64,000 bases of DNA. It comes from Peribacillus sp. Bi96 (GTDB taxonomy: Bacteria > Bacillota > Bacilli > Bacillales > DSM-1321). Each line of letters opens with the position of its first letter. Position 1 is the first letter of the stretch. Both the position numbers and the translations under genes were made by a program. The stretch covers positions 124,001 to 188,000 of the forward strand of contig NZ_CAKKLV010000006.1 in the NCBI RefSeq assembly GCF_918698115.1. Reading direction: 5' to 3'. The notes under the pieces were generated by a model, which had not been told where the DNA came from, ran no database searches, and worked only from the letters and a program-made list of their open reading frames with translations. Below are positions 43,345-52,830 of the stretch, in pieces.

Positions 43345-43440
43345 CCACTAGGGGAGTCTTTTTTAAGACTGAGATGGAAATTGTTCCGGACCCTTTGAAC
43401 CTGAACCGGCTCATACCGGCGGAGGGAAGTGGATGATATC
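43345..43440 (+). promoter_or_regulatory. TPP riboswitch (THI element)
   Basis: CACTAGGGGAGTC, then GACTGAGATGG, ACCCTTTGAACCTGAACCGG, ATACCGGCGGAGGGAAGTGG: all THI-box parts in order. It controls the salvage operon tenA-thiW-thiD-thiM-thiE. Confidence 0.96.
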
Positions 43441-43467
43441 GTCCGTACACTGACTTTATCCATCTAC

Positions 43468-43502
43468 CCCGTTCCGTTATTCAGGAGCGGGTTTTTTTAT
43501 TG
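43468..43502 (+). terminator. Riboswitch-controlled terminator before tenA
   Basis: CCCGTTCC-GTTATTCA-GGAGCGGG followed by TTTTTTT, between the TPP aptamer and tenA, so TPP probably acts by premature termination. Confidence 0.88.
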
Positions 43503-43541
43503 GATTAAAGCAAAGGGGACCATTCTAAAGGAGGATGAACA

Positions 43542-44231
43542 ATGGAGAATACTAAATTAGGAACCTTCAGTGATAGACTTCACGAACGTGCAAAAGGAAT
43601 TTGGAAAAGGAACCATTCACATCCTTTTGTCCAGGCAATTGGCAACGGCACTCTTCCTGAAAAGAAATTTGCCTATTACTTGAAGCAGGACTATATCTAT
43701 CTCATGGATTATTCCAAGCTCTTTGCCTTAGGTGTCATTAAAGCTCATAATGTCGAAACCATGGCAAAGTTTGCGAGTATCTTGAATGAAACCCTTCAAG
43801 TGGAAATGGACATCCATCGACAATATGCTTTGGAATTCGGTATCAGTTCAAAGGAATTAGAAAATACAGAACCAACTCCAACCACGCTAGCCTATACAGG
43901 TTACATGCTAAATGCCGCGCAGCATGGGACTTTGGCAGACCTGATCGCCTGTCTCCTACCATGTGCTTGGGATTATTATGAAATCGGTTTGAAATTAAAA
44001 GCACAAAATGGTGAAGCATTGGATAATAATCGTTATGCCGATTGGATTAAATCCTATTCATCTCCTGAATTCGGTGAAGCACACAAGTGGCTGATTGCTT
44101 TGTTGGAAGAATTAATCGAAGGCATGCCTGAAAATGAACTTCTTAGATTAGAAAAGCACTTTTTGGTGACTTCCCGCTATGAATATTTATTTTGGGAAAT
44201 GGTTCAAAACGAGCAGGATTGGCCACTGTAG
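43542..44231 (+). CDS. tenA: Aminopyrimidine aminohydrolase / thiaminase II
   Basis: 229 residues, all-helical TenA fold. The catalytic Cys is in LLPCAWDYYEIG (about 141); substrate residues lie in YYLKQDYIYLMDY (about 46-58) and YSSPEFGEA (about 170). It salvages base-degraded thiamine by producing HMP. First gene after the TPP riboswitch; ATG with AAAGGAGGA. Confidence 0.95.
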   Translation: MENTKLGTFSDRLHERAKGIWKRNHSHPFVQAIGNGTLPEKKFAYYLKQDYIYLMDYSKLFALGVIKAHNVETMAKFASILNETLQVEMDIHRQYALEFGISSKELENTEPTPTTLAYTGYMLNAAQHGTLADLIACLLPCAWDYYEIGLKLKAQNGEALDNNRYADWIKSYSSPEFGEAHKWLIALLEELIEGMPENELLRLEKHFLVTSRYEYLFWEMVQNEQDWPL

Positions 44232-44240
44232 GTCGTTAAC

Positions 44241-44768
44241 ATGATGATGAATCCAATCAAGAAAATGACGCTGACCGCCATGATCACGGCCATCACGACT
44301 CTAACCAGTTCCTTTATATACATCCCTGCCGGATTTGCAAAAATCTTTCCTATTCAGCATCTCGCAAATGTCATGACAGCCGTTTTATTGGGACCTGCTT
44401 ATGCTGTAACACAAGCTTTTTTAGTTTCCATCATTAGAAACATATCTGGTACCGGTTCAATTTTCGCCTTTCCGGGCAGCATGATCGGTGCACTTTTGGC
44501 TGCCGTTCTATATCGAAAAACTCAAAGCTTAAAATTCGCTTGTTTAGGGGAAGTGATAGGAACTGGGATTCTTGGGTCCCTAGCTTGCTATCCACTGGCG
44601 GTTCTCATTTTGGGAGATAAAGCAGCCCTTTTTGGGTTTTTGCCAGCTTTTATGCTTAGTTCTTTTGCGGGTGCCATTTTAGCTTTCATATTACTAAAAA
44701 TACTATTCAAAAATAATTATATGAAGGGGTTTTTTTATGAAAACAGCATTAACCATCGCAGGCTCTGA
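44241..44768 (+). CDS. thiW: ThiW, thiazole-specific ECF transporter S component
   Basis: 175 residues with about five hydrophobic helices. Starts [20 protein letters not shown], with [20 protein letters not shown] and [16 protein letters not shown] typical of ThiW. It binds the thiazole precursor for uptake through the shared ECF module (not in this window). Starts 9 bp after tenA and overlaps thiD by 32 bp. The exact ATG among the first three is undecided. Confidence 0.9.
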   Translation: MMMNPIKKMTLTAMITAITTLTSSFIYIPAGFAKIFPIQHLANVMTAVLLGPAYAVTQAFLVSIIRNISGTGSIFAFPGSMIGALLAAVLYRKTQSLKFACLGEVIGTGILGSLACYPLAVLILGDKAALFGFLPAFMLSSFAGAILAFILLKILFKNNYMKGFFYENSINHRRL

Positions 44769-45543
44769 CTCAGGGGGCGGTGCCGGAATACAAGCAGATT
44801 TAAAAACATTTTCTGCACATGGGGTTTTTGGCATGTCTGTCATTACAGCCGTAACGGCACAAAACACAATGGAAGTGCGTTCAGTTCAGGCTATCGAAAC
44901 CGCTATCATCACAGATCAAATCGCAGCTATTTTTGAAGATATTCATGTAGATGCAGTAAAAATAGGCATGCTAGGCTCAAAAGAAATTGTGGAAACAGTC
45001 ACTGCTTCTCTTAAAACCTTCTTACCTGACATCGTTATCCTTGATCCTGTCATGATTTCCAAAAGCGGCCACCATTTGCTCGACGAAAAGGCTGTCACTG
45101 CTCTAAAAACCGAATTGCTTCCAATTGCAACACTTGTAACCCCTAATGTACCTGAAGCTGAAGTTCTTACTGGCTTGTCGATTCGAACGAAGCAAGATTT
45201 TTACAAGGCATGCATGTCCATACAAGAACTAGGGCCTAAAGCCGTTTTACTTAAAGGAGGCCATGCAGCAGGTAATCCAAACGATCTTTTTTATAATGGG
45301 ACGGACTTCCACTGGATCGAGGGAGAACGCATTCATACAAAAAACACACATGGAACAGGTTGTACCCTATCTTCCGCCATTACATCCAACCTGGCAAATG
45401 GACTATCAATGGAAGAGTCGATTGAACAGGCCAAAACCTACATTTCTGAAGCGATACGTAATAGCTTTTCAATCGGTAAGGGTCATGGACCTGTCCACCA
45501 TTTTCATTCGTTTTCAAAAAAAGAAAGGAGTGACTTAATATGA
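44737..45543 (+). CDS. thiD: Hydroxymethylpyrimidine/phosphomethylpyrimidine kinase
   Basis: 268 residues, ribokinase fold. [14 protein letters not shown] (about 11-24), the [13 protein letters not shown] segment (about 107) and the anion hole/catalytic [10 protein letters not shown] (about 206-215). It phosphorylates HMP twice to HMP-PP. The ATG overlaps thiW and its end overlaps thiM by 4 bp. Confidence 0.95.
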   Translation: MKTALTIAGSDSGGGAGIQADLKTFSAHGVFGMSVITAVTAQNTMEVRSVQAIETAIITDQIAAIFEDIHVDAVKIGMLGSKEIVETVTASLKTFLPDIVILDPVMISKSGHHLLDEKAVTALKTELLPIATLVTPNVPEAEVLTGLSIRTKQDFYKACMSIQELGPKAVLLKGGHAAGNPNDLFYNGTDFHWIEGERIHTKNTHGTGCTLSSAITSNLANGLSMEESIEQAKTYISEAIRNSFSIGKGHGPVHHFHSFSKKERSDLI

Positions 45544-46355
45544 AGGTTTCAGCAGCTGACTTGTTCGGGAAGGTAAGAGCAAGAAAACCACTCATTCACC
45601 AAATCACCAACTTCGTTACGGTCAACGACTGTGCAAACGCCACTCTTGCCATCGGTGGTTCACCTGTAATGACATCCAGCCCTAGAGAAGTGGAGGAAAT
45701 GGTCAATTTAGCAGATGCATTGGTCCTGAATTTCGGTACGATAGATGATAAAGCCTTGGAGGCAATGGAGATAGCCGGTAAGGCGGCAAATGCCAAAAAT
45801 ATCCCGGTTATTTTGGACCCGGTAGGAGTTGGTGCCACCTCCTATCGTACAGAGAAAGTCGCAGAGCTCCTGAAGAAGGTTACCTTCCAAATCATCCGCG
45901 GAAATGCTAGTGAAATCCTTCGATTGATGGGTGGGGATATCGTTACACGCGGAGTGGATTCAGGGGAACTTCAGATTAGCAATGCAGAGCTGGCTGCATG
46001 CGCTGCAAATAAACTAAATAGTGTTATCGTAGTCAGCGGAGCAATGGATGCTGTCAGCGATGGGAAAAATACGTCTATTATCCATAACGGGAATCTACTT
46101 TTAACTAATGTTACAGGTACGGGATGCATGGCCACTGCTCTTATAGGCACCTTTTCCGGAGTTACGGACGATTTCTATTCTGCAGCAGTTGCAGGGATCT
46201 CGACCATGAGCATTTCAGGGGAACTAGCTGCTGCAAAGCTTCAAAAAGATGAAGGAACTGGAACGTTTCGTGTGCGATTAATCGATGCAATATCGAGAAT
46301 GGATAAGGAAATTTGGCTGAATGAGGTGAAAATAAATGAAGAAGTCCCAAATTGA
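45540..46355 (+). CDS. thiM: Hydroxyethylthiazole kinase
   Basis: 271 residues. NFVTVNDCANATLAIGGSPV near the N-terminus (substrate), DPVGVGATSYR (about 97), RGNASEILRL, and VTGTGCMATALIG (about 190, catalytic Cys). It phosphorylates the thiazole brought in by ThiW. Translationally coupled with thiD and overlapping thiE by 20 bp. Confidence 0.96.
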   Translation: MKVSAADLFGKVRARKPLIHQITNFVTVNDCANATLAIGGSPVMTSSPREVEEMVNLADALVLNFGTIDDKALEAMEIAGKAANAKNIPVILDPVGVGATSYRTEKVAELLKKVTFQIIRGNASEILRLMGGDIVTRGVDSGELQISNAELAACAANKLNSVIVVSGAMDAVSDGKNTSIIHNGNLLLTNVTGTGCMATALIGTFSGVTDDFYSAAVAGISTMSISGELAAAKLQKDEGTGTFRVRLIDAISRMDKEIWLNEVKINEEVPN

Positions 46356-46968
46356 TTTAAGCCTATATTTAGTTACAGAAGAATCGATCTCCATAGAAAA
46401 TTTGACCAAAATCATAGCAGAATCGGTTTCAGGAGGAGTCTCGATCGTACAACTTCGAGAGAAAAACAATTCCTCCCTCTCCTTTTATAAAAAAGCTGCT
46501 GCATTAAAACAGTTACTGAACGAAATGTCCATTCCCCTTATCATTAATGACCGGGTGGATATAGCACTTGCTGTTGGAGCGGACGGAATTCATATTGGGC
46601 AAGATGACCTTCCACTTCCTGTCGTCAAACAAATGGTTCCTGACCATATGATTATCGGTGTCTCCGTCTCCACCCTGGAAGAAGCTCAGAGAGCCGAACG
46701 AAATGGAGCGGACTATATCGGGGTTGGTTCCGTTTTCCCTACAAAGACGAAGCAAGATGCAACCCTTATGGAAATTGGGGATTTGGAGGAAATTTGCCGC
46801 AGCGTTTCAATTCCTGCCGTAGCCATCGGAGGTATTACGGCTGATAATATTTCCTTACTTTCTGATAGAGGGCTAGCGGGTACCGCAGTCGTTTCAGCCA
46901 TCATGAATGCAGATAATCCGAAGAATGCCTCGGAATTCCTTTTAGAAATAATTAAAGACTTTAAGTAA
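46336..46968 (+). CDS. thiE: Thiamine phosphate synthase
   Basis: 210 residues, TIM barrel. GVSIVQLREKN (about 34), PLIINDRVDIALAVGADGIH, GQDDLP, DYIGVGSVFPTKTKQDA and AVAIGGITADNI. It joins HMP-PP and thiazole phosphate into thiamine phosphate, completing the salvage branch. Last gene of the operon. Confidence 0.96.
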   Translation: MKKSQIDLSLYLVTEESISIENLTKIIAESVSGGVSIVQLREKNNSSLSFYKKAAALKQLLNEMSIPLIINDRVDIALAVGADGIHIGQDDLPLPVVKQMVPDHMIIGVSVSTLEEAQRAERNGADYIGVGSVFPTKTKQDATLMEIGDLEEICRSVSIPAVAIGGITADNISLLSDRGLAGTAVVSAIMNADNPKNASEFLLEIIKDFK

Positions 46969-46969
46969 C

Positions 46970-47012
46970 AAAAGGGAGGGGACTGAATTTCAGTCCCCTC
47001 CCTTTTGTTTAT
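46970..47012. terminator. Bidirectional terminator between thiE and niaP
   Basis: AAAAGGGAGGGGACTGA-ATT-TCAGTCCCCTCCCTTTTG: a 17-bp perfect stem. Confidence 0.93.
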
Positions 47013-48214
47013 GTCAAAACAGTATTCTTAGTTTCTTTCCCAAAAGCAACGGCAGCAGCCCCCACTAGAATAGCAATTGTAAATACAGTGAAAATGGTTG
47101 AAATCGAGGTGCCTGCAGCAACTAAATACCCGACAAGCAATGGCCCCAGGACACCGCCAATCCTGCCTATACCGGCAGCTAAACCAGCGCCTGTACCACG
47201 AACTGCGGTTGGATACTGCTCAGGAGTATACGCATAAAGCGCCCCCCATGCCCCTAAGTTGAAGAAGGATAGGAACATTCCCGATACGATCAGTGGTACT
47301 AACCCATCTGCTGAACCAAAGAAAAAAGCACTGATGGCCGTACCAATCAAATATGTGATCAAAACGAATTTACGTCCCATCTTCTCTATCAGCCATGCAG
47401 CTGAAAAATAGCCTGGTAACTGTGCAAGCGTCATGATCAAAACATATTCAAAGCTTTGAATCATACTGAACCCTTTTAGGACCATGACACTTGGCAGCCA
47501 TAAAAACATCCCGTAATATGAAAAGACCACGCAAAACCATAGAATCCACAAGACGAGGGTTTGGCGAGAATATTCCTTTTTCCAGACACTTTTCATATTA
47601 TTCAATACAGTAGGTCTCTGTTTTTTTTCAAGTTCCGTATATTTAGGTGAATCTGGTAGTTTCAAGCGCAGGTACAACGCGTATAAAGCGGGAACGGCGC
47701 TTAATATCAATGCAATCCGCCAGCCATAAGCTGGAATGACGAAAAAGGAAATGAGCGCTGCCAATATCCAGCCAACTGCCCAAAAACTTTCAAGAAGGAC
47801 GACGACTCTCCCCCTTTTACTTGCTTCAACACTTTCAGAGACCAATGTCGAGGCAACCGGTAGTTCTCCCCCTAGTCCCATTCCAATCAAAAATCGCAAA
47901 ATCAAAAACAAACTGAGTGTACTGACTGCTGCAGACAGGCCACTCGCGATTGAAAACAATAATAATGTAATGATAAAGACATTCTTCCGTCCGACCCTGT
48001 CAGCCATCGCTCCAAAGACAACAGCTCCAACAGCCATCCCAATGGAGTTAATGCTCCCAATCCAGCCAACCTGCTCGCTGGTTAAGCTCCATTCCTGTTT
48101 CAAAGCAACAATAATGAAAGAAAGCATGCCGACATCTAGTGCATCGAACATCCATCCAAGACCCGCAACACCAAGTAATTTACGCTGCGATATCGTTTTA
48201 GCGTTATTTCCCAT
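47009..48214 (-). CDS. niaP: Niacin permease, MFS sugar-porter type
   Basis: 401 residues, twelve hydrophobic helices. Strongly like B. subtilis YceI/NiaP as I recall it: ISQRKLLGVAGLGWMFDALD, ADRVGRKNVFIITLL, IGMGLGGELPVASTLVSE, RGRVVVLLESFWAVGW and a late ALYAYTPEQYPTAVRGTGAG. It imports nicotinate/nicotinamide. A NiaR-like operator precedes it. Convergent to the thiamine operon, so two vitamin uptake systems lie side by side. Confidence 0.9.
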   Translation of the reverse strand: MGNNAKTISQRKLLGVAGLGWMFDALDVGMLSFIIVALKQEWSLTSEQVGWIGSINSIGMAVGAVVFGAMADRVGRKNVFIITLLLFSIASGLSAAVSTLSLFLILRFLIGMGLGGELPVASTLVSESVEASKRGRVVVLLESFWAVGWILAALISFFVIPAYGWRIALILSAVPALYALYLRLKLPDSPKYTELEKKQRPTVLNNMKSVWKKEYSRQTLVLWILWFCVVFSYYGMFLWLPSVMVLKGFSMIQSFEYVLIMTLAQLPGYFSAAWLIEKMGRKFVLITYLIGTAISAFFFGSADGLVPLIVSGMFLSFFNLGAWGALYAYTPEQYPTAVRGTGAGLAAGIGRIGGVLGPLLVGYLVAAGTSISTIFTVFTIAILVGAAAVAFGKETKNTVLT

Positions 48215-48302
48215 ATGATCCTCCTGAAACTTTTAGACCTTCTAGTTATTTTATCCTTATTCATTTTAACTATTAACTTTCATTTTTGCTATAGTATTTA
48301 CA

Positions 48303-48316
48303 CATGTCAAGACAAA
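48303..48316. promoter_or_regulatory. NiaR-like operator of niaP
   Basis: TGTC-AA-GACA (48305-48314), a dyad like the NiaR motif, lies 91 bp before the niaP start. On the minus strand it overlaps a -35-like TTGTCT, with TATAGC 16 bp further. NiaR represses niaP homologues in Bacillales when niacin is plentiful. Confidence 0.5.
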
Positions 48317-48487
48317 AAACTTCACCTTTTTTAAATGGTGAATGAATCAGTTTGAAATATTATGTCGAATAATAAAGATTGAATATTCCTTTTTTTTCAT
48401 TTATTATAAAAGTTGGCATAAATCATAGCGTTATCAATAAGTCATCATGTTTTGCCCAAGATAATTATTATATTCAGGAGGGTACTT

Positions 48488-49975
48488 ATGACAAATCTAA
48501 CGTTAGAAGTAAGTGGAAAGCTGCAAAAATTTTTAACAGGACCAAAGAAACTTTTTATTAATGGTCAGTTTGTAGAAAGTGCTTCAAAAAAGACCTTCTC
48601 CACACCAAATCCTGCTACAGGACAAAAACTTGCCGATGTATATGAAGCAGATAAAGAAGATATTGACTTAGCCGTTAAAGCCGCACGCAAAGCATTCGAT
48701 GAAGGACCTTGGTCAAGAATGAGCGCAGCTACCCGCAGTAGGCTAATGTACAAACTAGCAGATTTAATGGAAGAAAATAAAACTGAACTCGCTCAATTAG
48801 AAACTTTGGATAATGGAAAACCAATCAGTGAAACTACCAACGCTGACATTCCTTTAGCTATTGAACATATGAGATATTTTGCTGGCTGGTCCACCAAGAT
48901 CGTTGGACAGACCATTCCGGTAAGCGGAAACTATTTTAACTACACAAAACACGAGGCCGTTGGTGTTGTTGGCCAAATCATCCCTTGGAACTTCCCGCTT
49001 CTTATGGCGATGTGGAAGCTTGGAGCGGCACTTGCCACAGGCTGTACAGTCATTTTGAAGCCAGCTGAGCAAACACCCCTATCCGCCCTATACTTGGCTG
49101 AATTATTCGCTGAAGCCGGGTTCCCGGATGGAGTCGTCAATATCGTTCCTGGTTTTGGTGAAACAGCTGGACAAGCACTTGTCGACCATCCTCAGGTAAA
49201 TAAAATTGCATTTACCGGTTCGACCGAGGTTGGAAAATCAATCATGCGTTCCGCTTCGTATTCATTGAAACGGGTCACATTGGAACTTGGAGGAAAATCT
49301 CCAAACATCATTCTGCCAGATGCTGATTTCTCAAAAGCCATCCCTGGAGCTTTGAATGGGGTCATGTTTAATCAAGGACAGGTATGTTGCGCAGGATCCA
49401 GGGTTTACATTCAAAAGAAACATTATGACAATGTTGTTGCCGATATGGCCAGCCATGCCAAAAACATCAAACAAGGGGTAGGTTTAGATCCAAGCACACA
49501 AATTGGACCGCTTGTTTCCCAGGAGCAGCAAAATCGGGTAATGGGCTATATTGAAAAAGGGAAAAGCGAGGGTGCGGAAGTTCTCGTCGGCGGCAATAAA
49601 CCGAGTGAACAAGGCTACTTTGTATCCCCTACAATATTCGCTGGGGTTGAAGAGAAAATGACCATTGCCAGAGAAGAGATTTTCGGGCCGGTCATTGCCG
49701 CAATGCCATATGAAGATTTAGACGATGTCATTGACCGTGCAAATGCCAGTGAATATGGATTGGCTGCTGGCTTATGGACAAGCGATTTAGCCAATGCCCA
49801 TTATGTTGCAGGAAAACTTCGTGCAGGCACAGTATGGGTGAACTGCTACAATGCATTCGATGCAGCTTCCCCTTTCGGCGGATACAAACAATCCGGAATC
49901 GGTCGCGAAATGGGATCTTATGCACTGGACAACTATTCAGAAGTGAAAAGCGTCTGGATCAATTTAAGTAAATGA
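48488..49975 (+). CDS. dhaS: NAD(P)-dependent aldehyde dehydrogenase (DhaS-like)
   Basis: 495 residues. The ALDH fold has QIIPWNFPLLMAMWKLG (NAD pocket, about 155), FTGSTEVGK (about 235), the catalytic Glu in VTLELGGKSPN (about 259) and the Cys in NQGQVCCAGSR (about 293). It oxidises aldehydes to acids in the cytoplasm. Near-identical motif order to B. subtilis DhaS. The start at 48488 follows CAGGAGGG; a longer frame lacks a site. Confidence 0.94.
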   Translation: MTNLTLEVSGKLQKFLTGPKKLFINGQFVESASKKTFSTPNPATGQKLADVYEADKEDIDLAVKAARKAFDEGPWSRMSAATRSRLMYKLADLMEENKTELAQLETLDNGKPISETTNADIPLAIEHMRYFAGWSTKIVGQTIPVSGNYFNYTKHEAVGVVGQIIPWNFPLLMAMWKLGAALATGCTVILKPAEQTPLSALYLAELFAEAGFPDGVVNIVPGFGETAGQALVDHPQVNKIAFTGSTEVGKSIMRSASYSLKRVTLELGGKSPNIILPDADFSKAIPGALNGVMFNQGQVCCAGSRVYIQKKHYDNVVADMASHAKNIKQGVGLDPSTQIGPLVSQEQQNRVMGYIEKGKSEGAEVLVGGNKPSEQGYFVSPTIFAGVEEKMTIAREEIFGPVIAAMPYEDLDDVIDRANASEYGLAAGLWTSDLANAHYVAGKLRAGTVWVNCYNAFDAASPFGGYKQSGIGREMGSYALDNYSEVKSVWINLSK

Positions 49976-49992
49976 TTTTCTGAATACTTATT

Positions 49993-50029
49993 TAGAAAGA
50001 GGGTCTCAAAAAGGGACCCTCTTTCTTTA
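49993..50029 (+). terminator. dhaS terminator
   Basis: AAAGAGGGTC-TCAAAAAG-GGACCCTCTTTCTTT. Confidence 0.88.
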
Positions 50030-50401
50030 AGTGGATTCACCAGTTTAATTAATTGAATTCTTTAGATTATTCAAACCTTTTCAATAGTCTTTCCCTCTTT
50101 AGCTTTGGTAGAATGAATGATAGGAATAAAGGTAAACGGAAGAGCTGGTGCCGGTGTATGTGTTCATGCGATAGTCACTCCCGGTGGATCGTGCTAGAGT
50201 TTCTCATAAGTGAAATAAATGGGGATTGTTATGTGGACCATGATGTACAAATGATCCCCTGAATTCAGCTTCTTCCTGATTATGAAGAGCTCCTTTATTG
50301 ATTTTAGGTTTAAGTTTTTCCTCAGGACGACGTAAAAAGTTTCTTTTTTAAATCACAATAAGTACAATTATAAATGTAGAAAATGGAAAAGGAGTTTTGA
50401 A
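50030..50401. other. Gene-free stretch with a possible decayed fragment
   Basis: Between dhaS and ampS. Plus-strand frames at 50120-50262 contain protein-like pieces (NGRAGAGVCVHAIVTPGG; VLEFLISEINGDCYVDHDV) but no start or continuous frame. I cannot assign them to a family. Confidence 0.4.
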
Positions 50402-51637
50402 ATGATGAGTGATTTTCAAGCGAATTTAGAAAAATATGCAGAACTTGCCGTTAAAGTCGGCGTTAATATCCAACAAGATCAAACCTTAGTCGTTAACACT
50501 ACATTAGAGGGCGCTGAACTTGTCCGTCTCATTGTAAAAAAAGCTTATGAAAGCGGTGCGCGTAATGTCATCGTTAATTGGAATGACGATACCGTTTCAC
50601 GTACCAAATATGAACTGGCTCCGGATGAAGTGTTTAACGAGTATCCAAAGTGGCGCGCAGAAGAAACGATCGAACTTGCAGAAAGCGGAGCTGCTTATCT
50701 ATCCGTCATCTCTTCAAGCCCTGACCTATTGAAAAATGTAAAACCTGAAAGGATTGCTAACTTCCAAAAAGCATCTGGGACTGCACTGAAAAAATGGCGT
50801 CAATATATGCAATCGGATAAAGTAAGCTGGTCCATAGTCGCCGTCCCTTCAAAGGCTTGGGCTGATAAAGTATTCCCTGAAGAGGCAGAAGGAAAACGCG
50901 TTGATATGCTATGGGAAGCCATTTTCAAAGCAGTTCGTGTTGATGTGAAGAATTCCGTCGAAGCCTGGAAAAAACACGATGATACCCTGCATGAAAAGGT
51001 AGATTATTTAAATGATAAGCATTACCAAAAATTGCATTACACGGCTCCTGGAACTGACTTGACAATCGAGTTACCCGACAAGCACCTTTGGGTCGGAGCA
51101 GGAAGCGTTAACGTTCAGGGTCATGAATTCATGGCTAACATGCCAACCGAAGAAGTGTTTACGGTTCCTTTGAAAACAGGTGTTAACGGCACGGTTTCCA
51201 GTACGAAACCCCTTAGTTATGGCGGCAACATCATTAACAATTTTTCCGTGACCTTTAAAGAAGGACGAATCATTGAAGTAAAAGCTGAAGAAGGCGAAGA
51301 AATCCTGAAACAATTGGTTGAAACGGATGAAGGTTCACACTATCTTGGTGAAGTGGCACTTGTTCCTTTCAATTCACCGATTTCCCAATCGAACGTGTTA
51401 TTTTTCAATACCTTATTCGATGAAAACGCGTCTAACCATCTCGCTATCGGCAGCTCCTATGCGTTCTGTATCGAAGGTGGAAAAAACATGAGTCCAGAAG
51501 AGCTTGCAGAAAATGGTCTGAACGAAAGCCTTACACATGTTGATTTCATGATCGGTTCAGAGAAGATGAACATCGACGGCATCAAACAGGACGGCTCTTC
51601 GGAACCTGTCTTCCGTAATGGGGATTGGGCGTTTTAA
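50402..51637 (+). CDS. ampS: M29-family metallo-aminopeptidase
   Basis: 411 residues. The thermophilic aminopeptidase (AmpS/AmpT) fold with metal ligands in the C-terminal half: NMPTEEVFTVPLKTGVNGTV (Glu near 250), the conserved Glu in EVALVPFNSPIS, NTLFDENASNHLAIGSSY (His) and THVDFMIGSEKMNIDG (His, Asp). Cytoplasmic removal of N-terminal residues from peptides. ATG with AAGGAG. Monocistronic. Confidence 0.94.
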   Translation: MMSDFQANLEKYAELAVKVGVNIQQDQTLVVNTTLEGAELVRLIVKKAYESGARNVIVNWNDDTVSRTKYELAPDEVFNEYPKWRAEETIELAESGAAYLSVISSSPDLLKNVKPERIANFQKASGTALKKWRQYMQSDKVSWSIVAVPSKAWADKVFPEEAEGKRVDMLWEAIFKAVRVDVKNSVEAWKKHDDTLHEKVDYLNDKHYQKLHYTAPGTDLTIELPDKHLWVGAGSVNVQGHEFMANMPTEEVFTVPLKTGVNGTVSSTKPLSYGGNIINNFSVTFKEGRIIEVKAEEGEEILKQLVETDEGSHYLGEVALVPFNSPISQSNVLFFNTLFDENASNHLAIGSSYAFCIEGGKNMSPEELAENGLNESLTHVDFMIGSEKMNIDGIKQDGSSEPVFRNGDWAF

Positions 51638-51667
51638 TTTTGACTTGAAACCATCCATATTATTCAT

Positions 51668-51712
51668 TAGCCATGTGTTACCAGTATATCTGGGAACATG
51701 TGGCTGTTTTTA
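51668..51712 (+). terminator. ampS terminator
   Basis: AGCCATGTGTTACCAG-TATATC-TGGGAACATGTGGCT followed by GTTTTT. Confidence 0.8.
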
Positions 51713-52001
51713 ATTTAATGAGGACATATTAACTTTAGTAAGTCCACACTCCATTTTTTCCCAAACTGTTACCATTCCTGCCCCTCTCCCCTCTCATTCC
51801 ATGGGTTCAGGCAATTTACCCTTGATCCTTTCTTTTCCCACATTATCATATCCGAATGTACAATAGCTTTTCAAATAGCTCTGATGAATCATAACATCCT
51901 TCCATTACCATTTAGGATAGCCACAAAATATGACGTGGAATATCTTGGACACATTTTTTATATTCAAATATGTTATACTATTAGTAAAGAGGGTGCATAA
52001 A
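51713..52001. other. Gene-free stretch between ampS and the next small gene
   Basis: No ORF or structure supported, apart from the likely promoter of the 55-residue gene. Confidence 0.5.
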
Positions 52002-52169
52002 TTGAAAAGTAATAAGTATAATACTGGCGAAACAGTAACTATTCAGGATACTGATGAATTAGTAACCATTAATAAATGGGCATATGTAAAAAACATGAAA
52101 CGATATTCTTATACTGTAAAAGAACATCCGACTACTTTTTTCTTTGAAGAAGAATTAAAAAAAGCTTAA
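52002..52169 (+). CDS. Small hypothetical protein, 55 residues
   Basis: TTG start at 52002 with AAAGAGGG (spacing 8). The product is mostly beta-prone: NTGETVTIQDTDELVTINKW followed by YVKNMKRYSYTVKEHPTTFF. It reads like a small SH3-like barrel in sequence pattern, but I cannot name the family. Followed by a terminator at 52186-52216. Confidence 0.65.
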   Translation: MKSNKYNTGETVTIQDTDELVTINKWAYVKNMKRYSYTVKEHPTTFFFEEELKKA

Positions 52170-52185
52170 AAATACGTCCCTTAAA

Positions 52186-52216
52186 CCCTACTCAGCTCAG
52201 AGTGGGTTTTTTATTG
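52186..52216 (+). terminator. Terminator of the 55-residue gene
   Basis: ACCCTACTC...GAGTGGGTTTTTTATT. Confidence 0.7.
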
Positions 52217-52235
52217 CCTTCATTCTTTGGCACAA

Positions 52236-52270
52236 TAAAAAACAGACCCTCATCGAGGAGTCTGTTCATA
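52236..52270 (-). terminator. Terminator of the second csp gene
   Basis: Minus strand: AACAGACTCCTC-GAT-GAGGGTCTGTTTTTTATTG. Confidence 0.8.
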
Positions 52271-52294
52271 TTAGGTTACGATTTAATTTTAAAA

Positions 52295-52495
52295 TTAAGC
52301 TTTTTGAACGTTAGCAGCTTGAGCTCCACGAGCACCTTGCTCAACGTCGAAAGTTACTTTTTGACCTTCGTCTAAAGATTTGAAGCCTTCGCTTTGGATA
52401 GCTGAGAAATGTACGAATACGTCGTCTCCATTTTCACGCTCGATAAATCCAAAACCTTTTTCTGCATTAAACCATTTAACTGTACCTTGTTCCAT
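52295..52495 (-). CDS. Cold-shock protein (CspA/CspB family), second copy
   Basis: 66 residues: [19 protein letters not shown], then [23 protein letters not shown]1 and RNP2 intact. Closely resembles the CspD/CspC proteins of Bacillus. About 75 percent alike in sequence pattern to the protein at 14968-15171. ATG with GGAGGC. Long untranslated leader upstream (52496-52600), as expected for csp genes. Confidence 0.93.
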   Translation of the reverse strand: MEQGTVKWFNAEKGFGFIERENGDDVFVHFSAIQSEGFKSLDEGQKVTFDVEQGARGAQAANVQKA

Positions 52496-52830
52496 TTTTG
52501 TTGCCTCCTAGTGCATAACACACAATGTATTACTATTTTTAATCATTTGGAAAATAACTAGTATCCTCTTCCACAATCAAAAACAATTCTTTATTAGATT
52601 AACATGAAATGATTCAGATAGCAAATTTTCCAGAGATATTTATTATATGACAATCGTCCCGTCCTTTTTTGTTCTTCTCAATGCCCATTTATATTGAGAT
52701 TTTTGATTCCCTCTATACATATTTCTTTATTTTTCCAATCCATGGATTCAGATAGTGATTAACGGGTATATCAGAGTATAAGAAATATTGCCATTACACT
52801 TAAAGAGTAAACAACCTAGGAGGTCTATCA
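52496..52830. other. Divergent control region between csp and a hypothetical gene
   Basis: No gene; it holds the csp leader on the minus strand and the promoter of the 86-residue gene on the plus strand. Confidence 0.5.

Noticed and set aside
47736-48218. 160-codon ORF opposite niaP
   Set aside because: Antisense shadow of a strongly conserved transporter gene.
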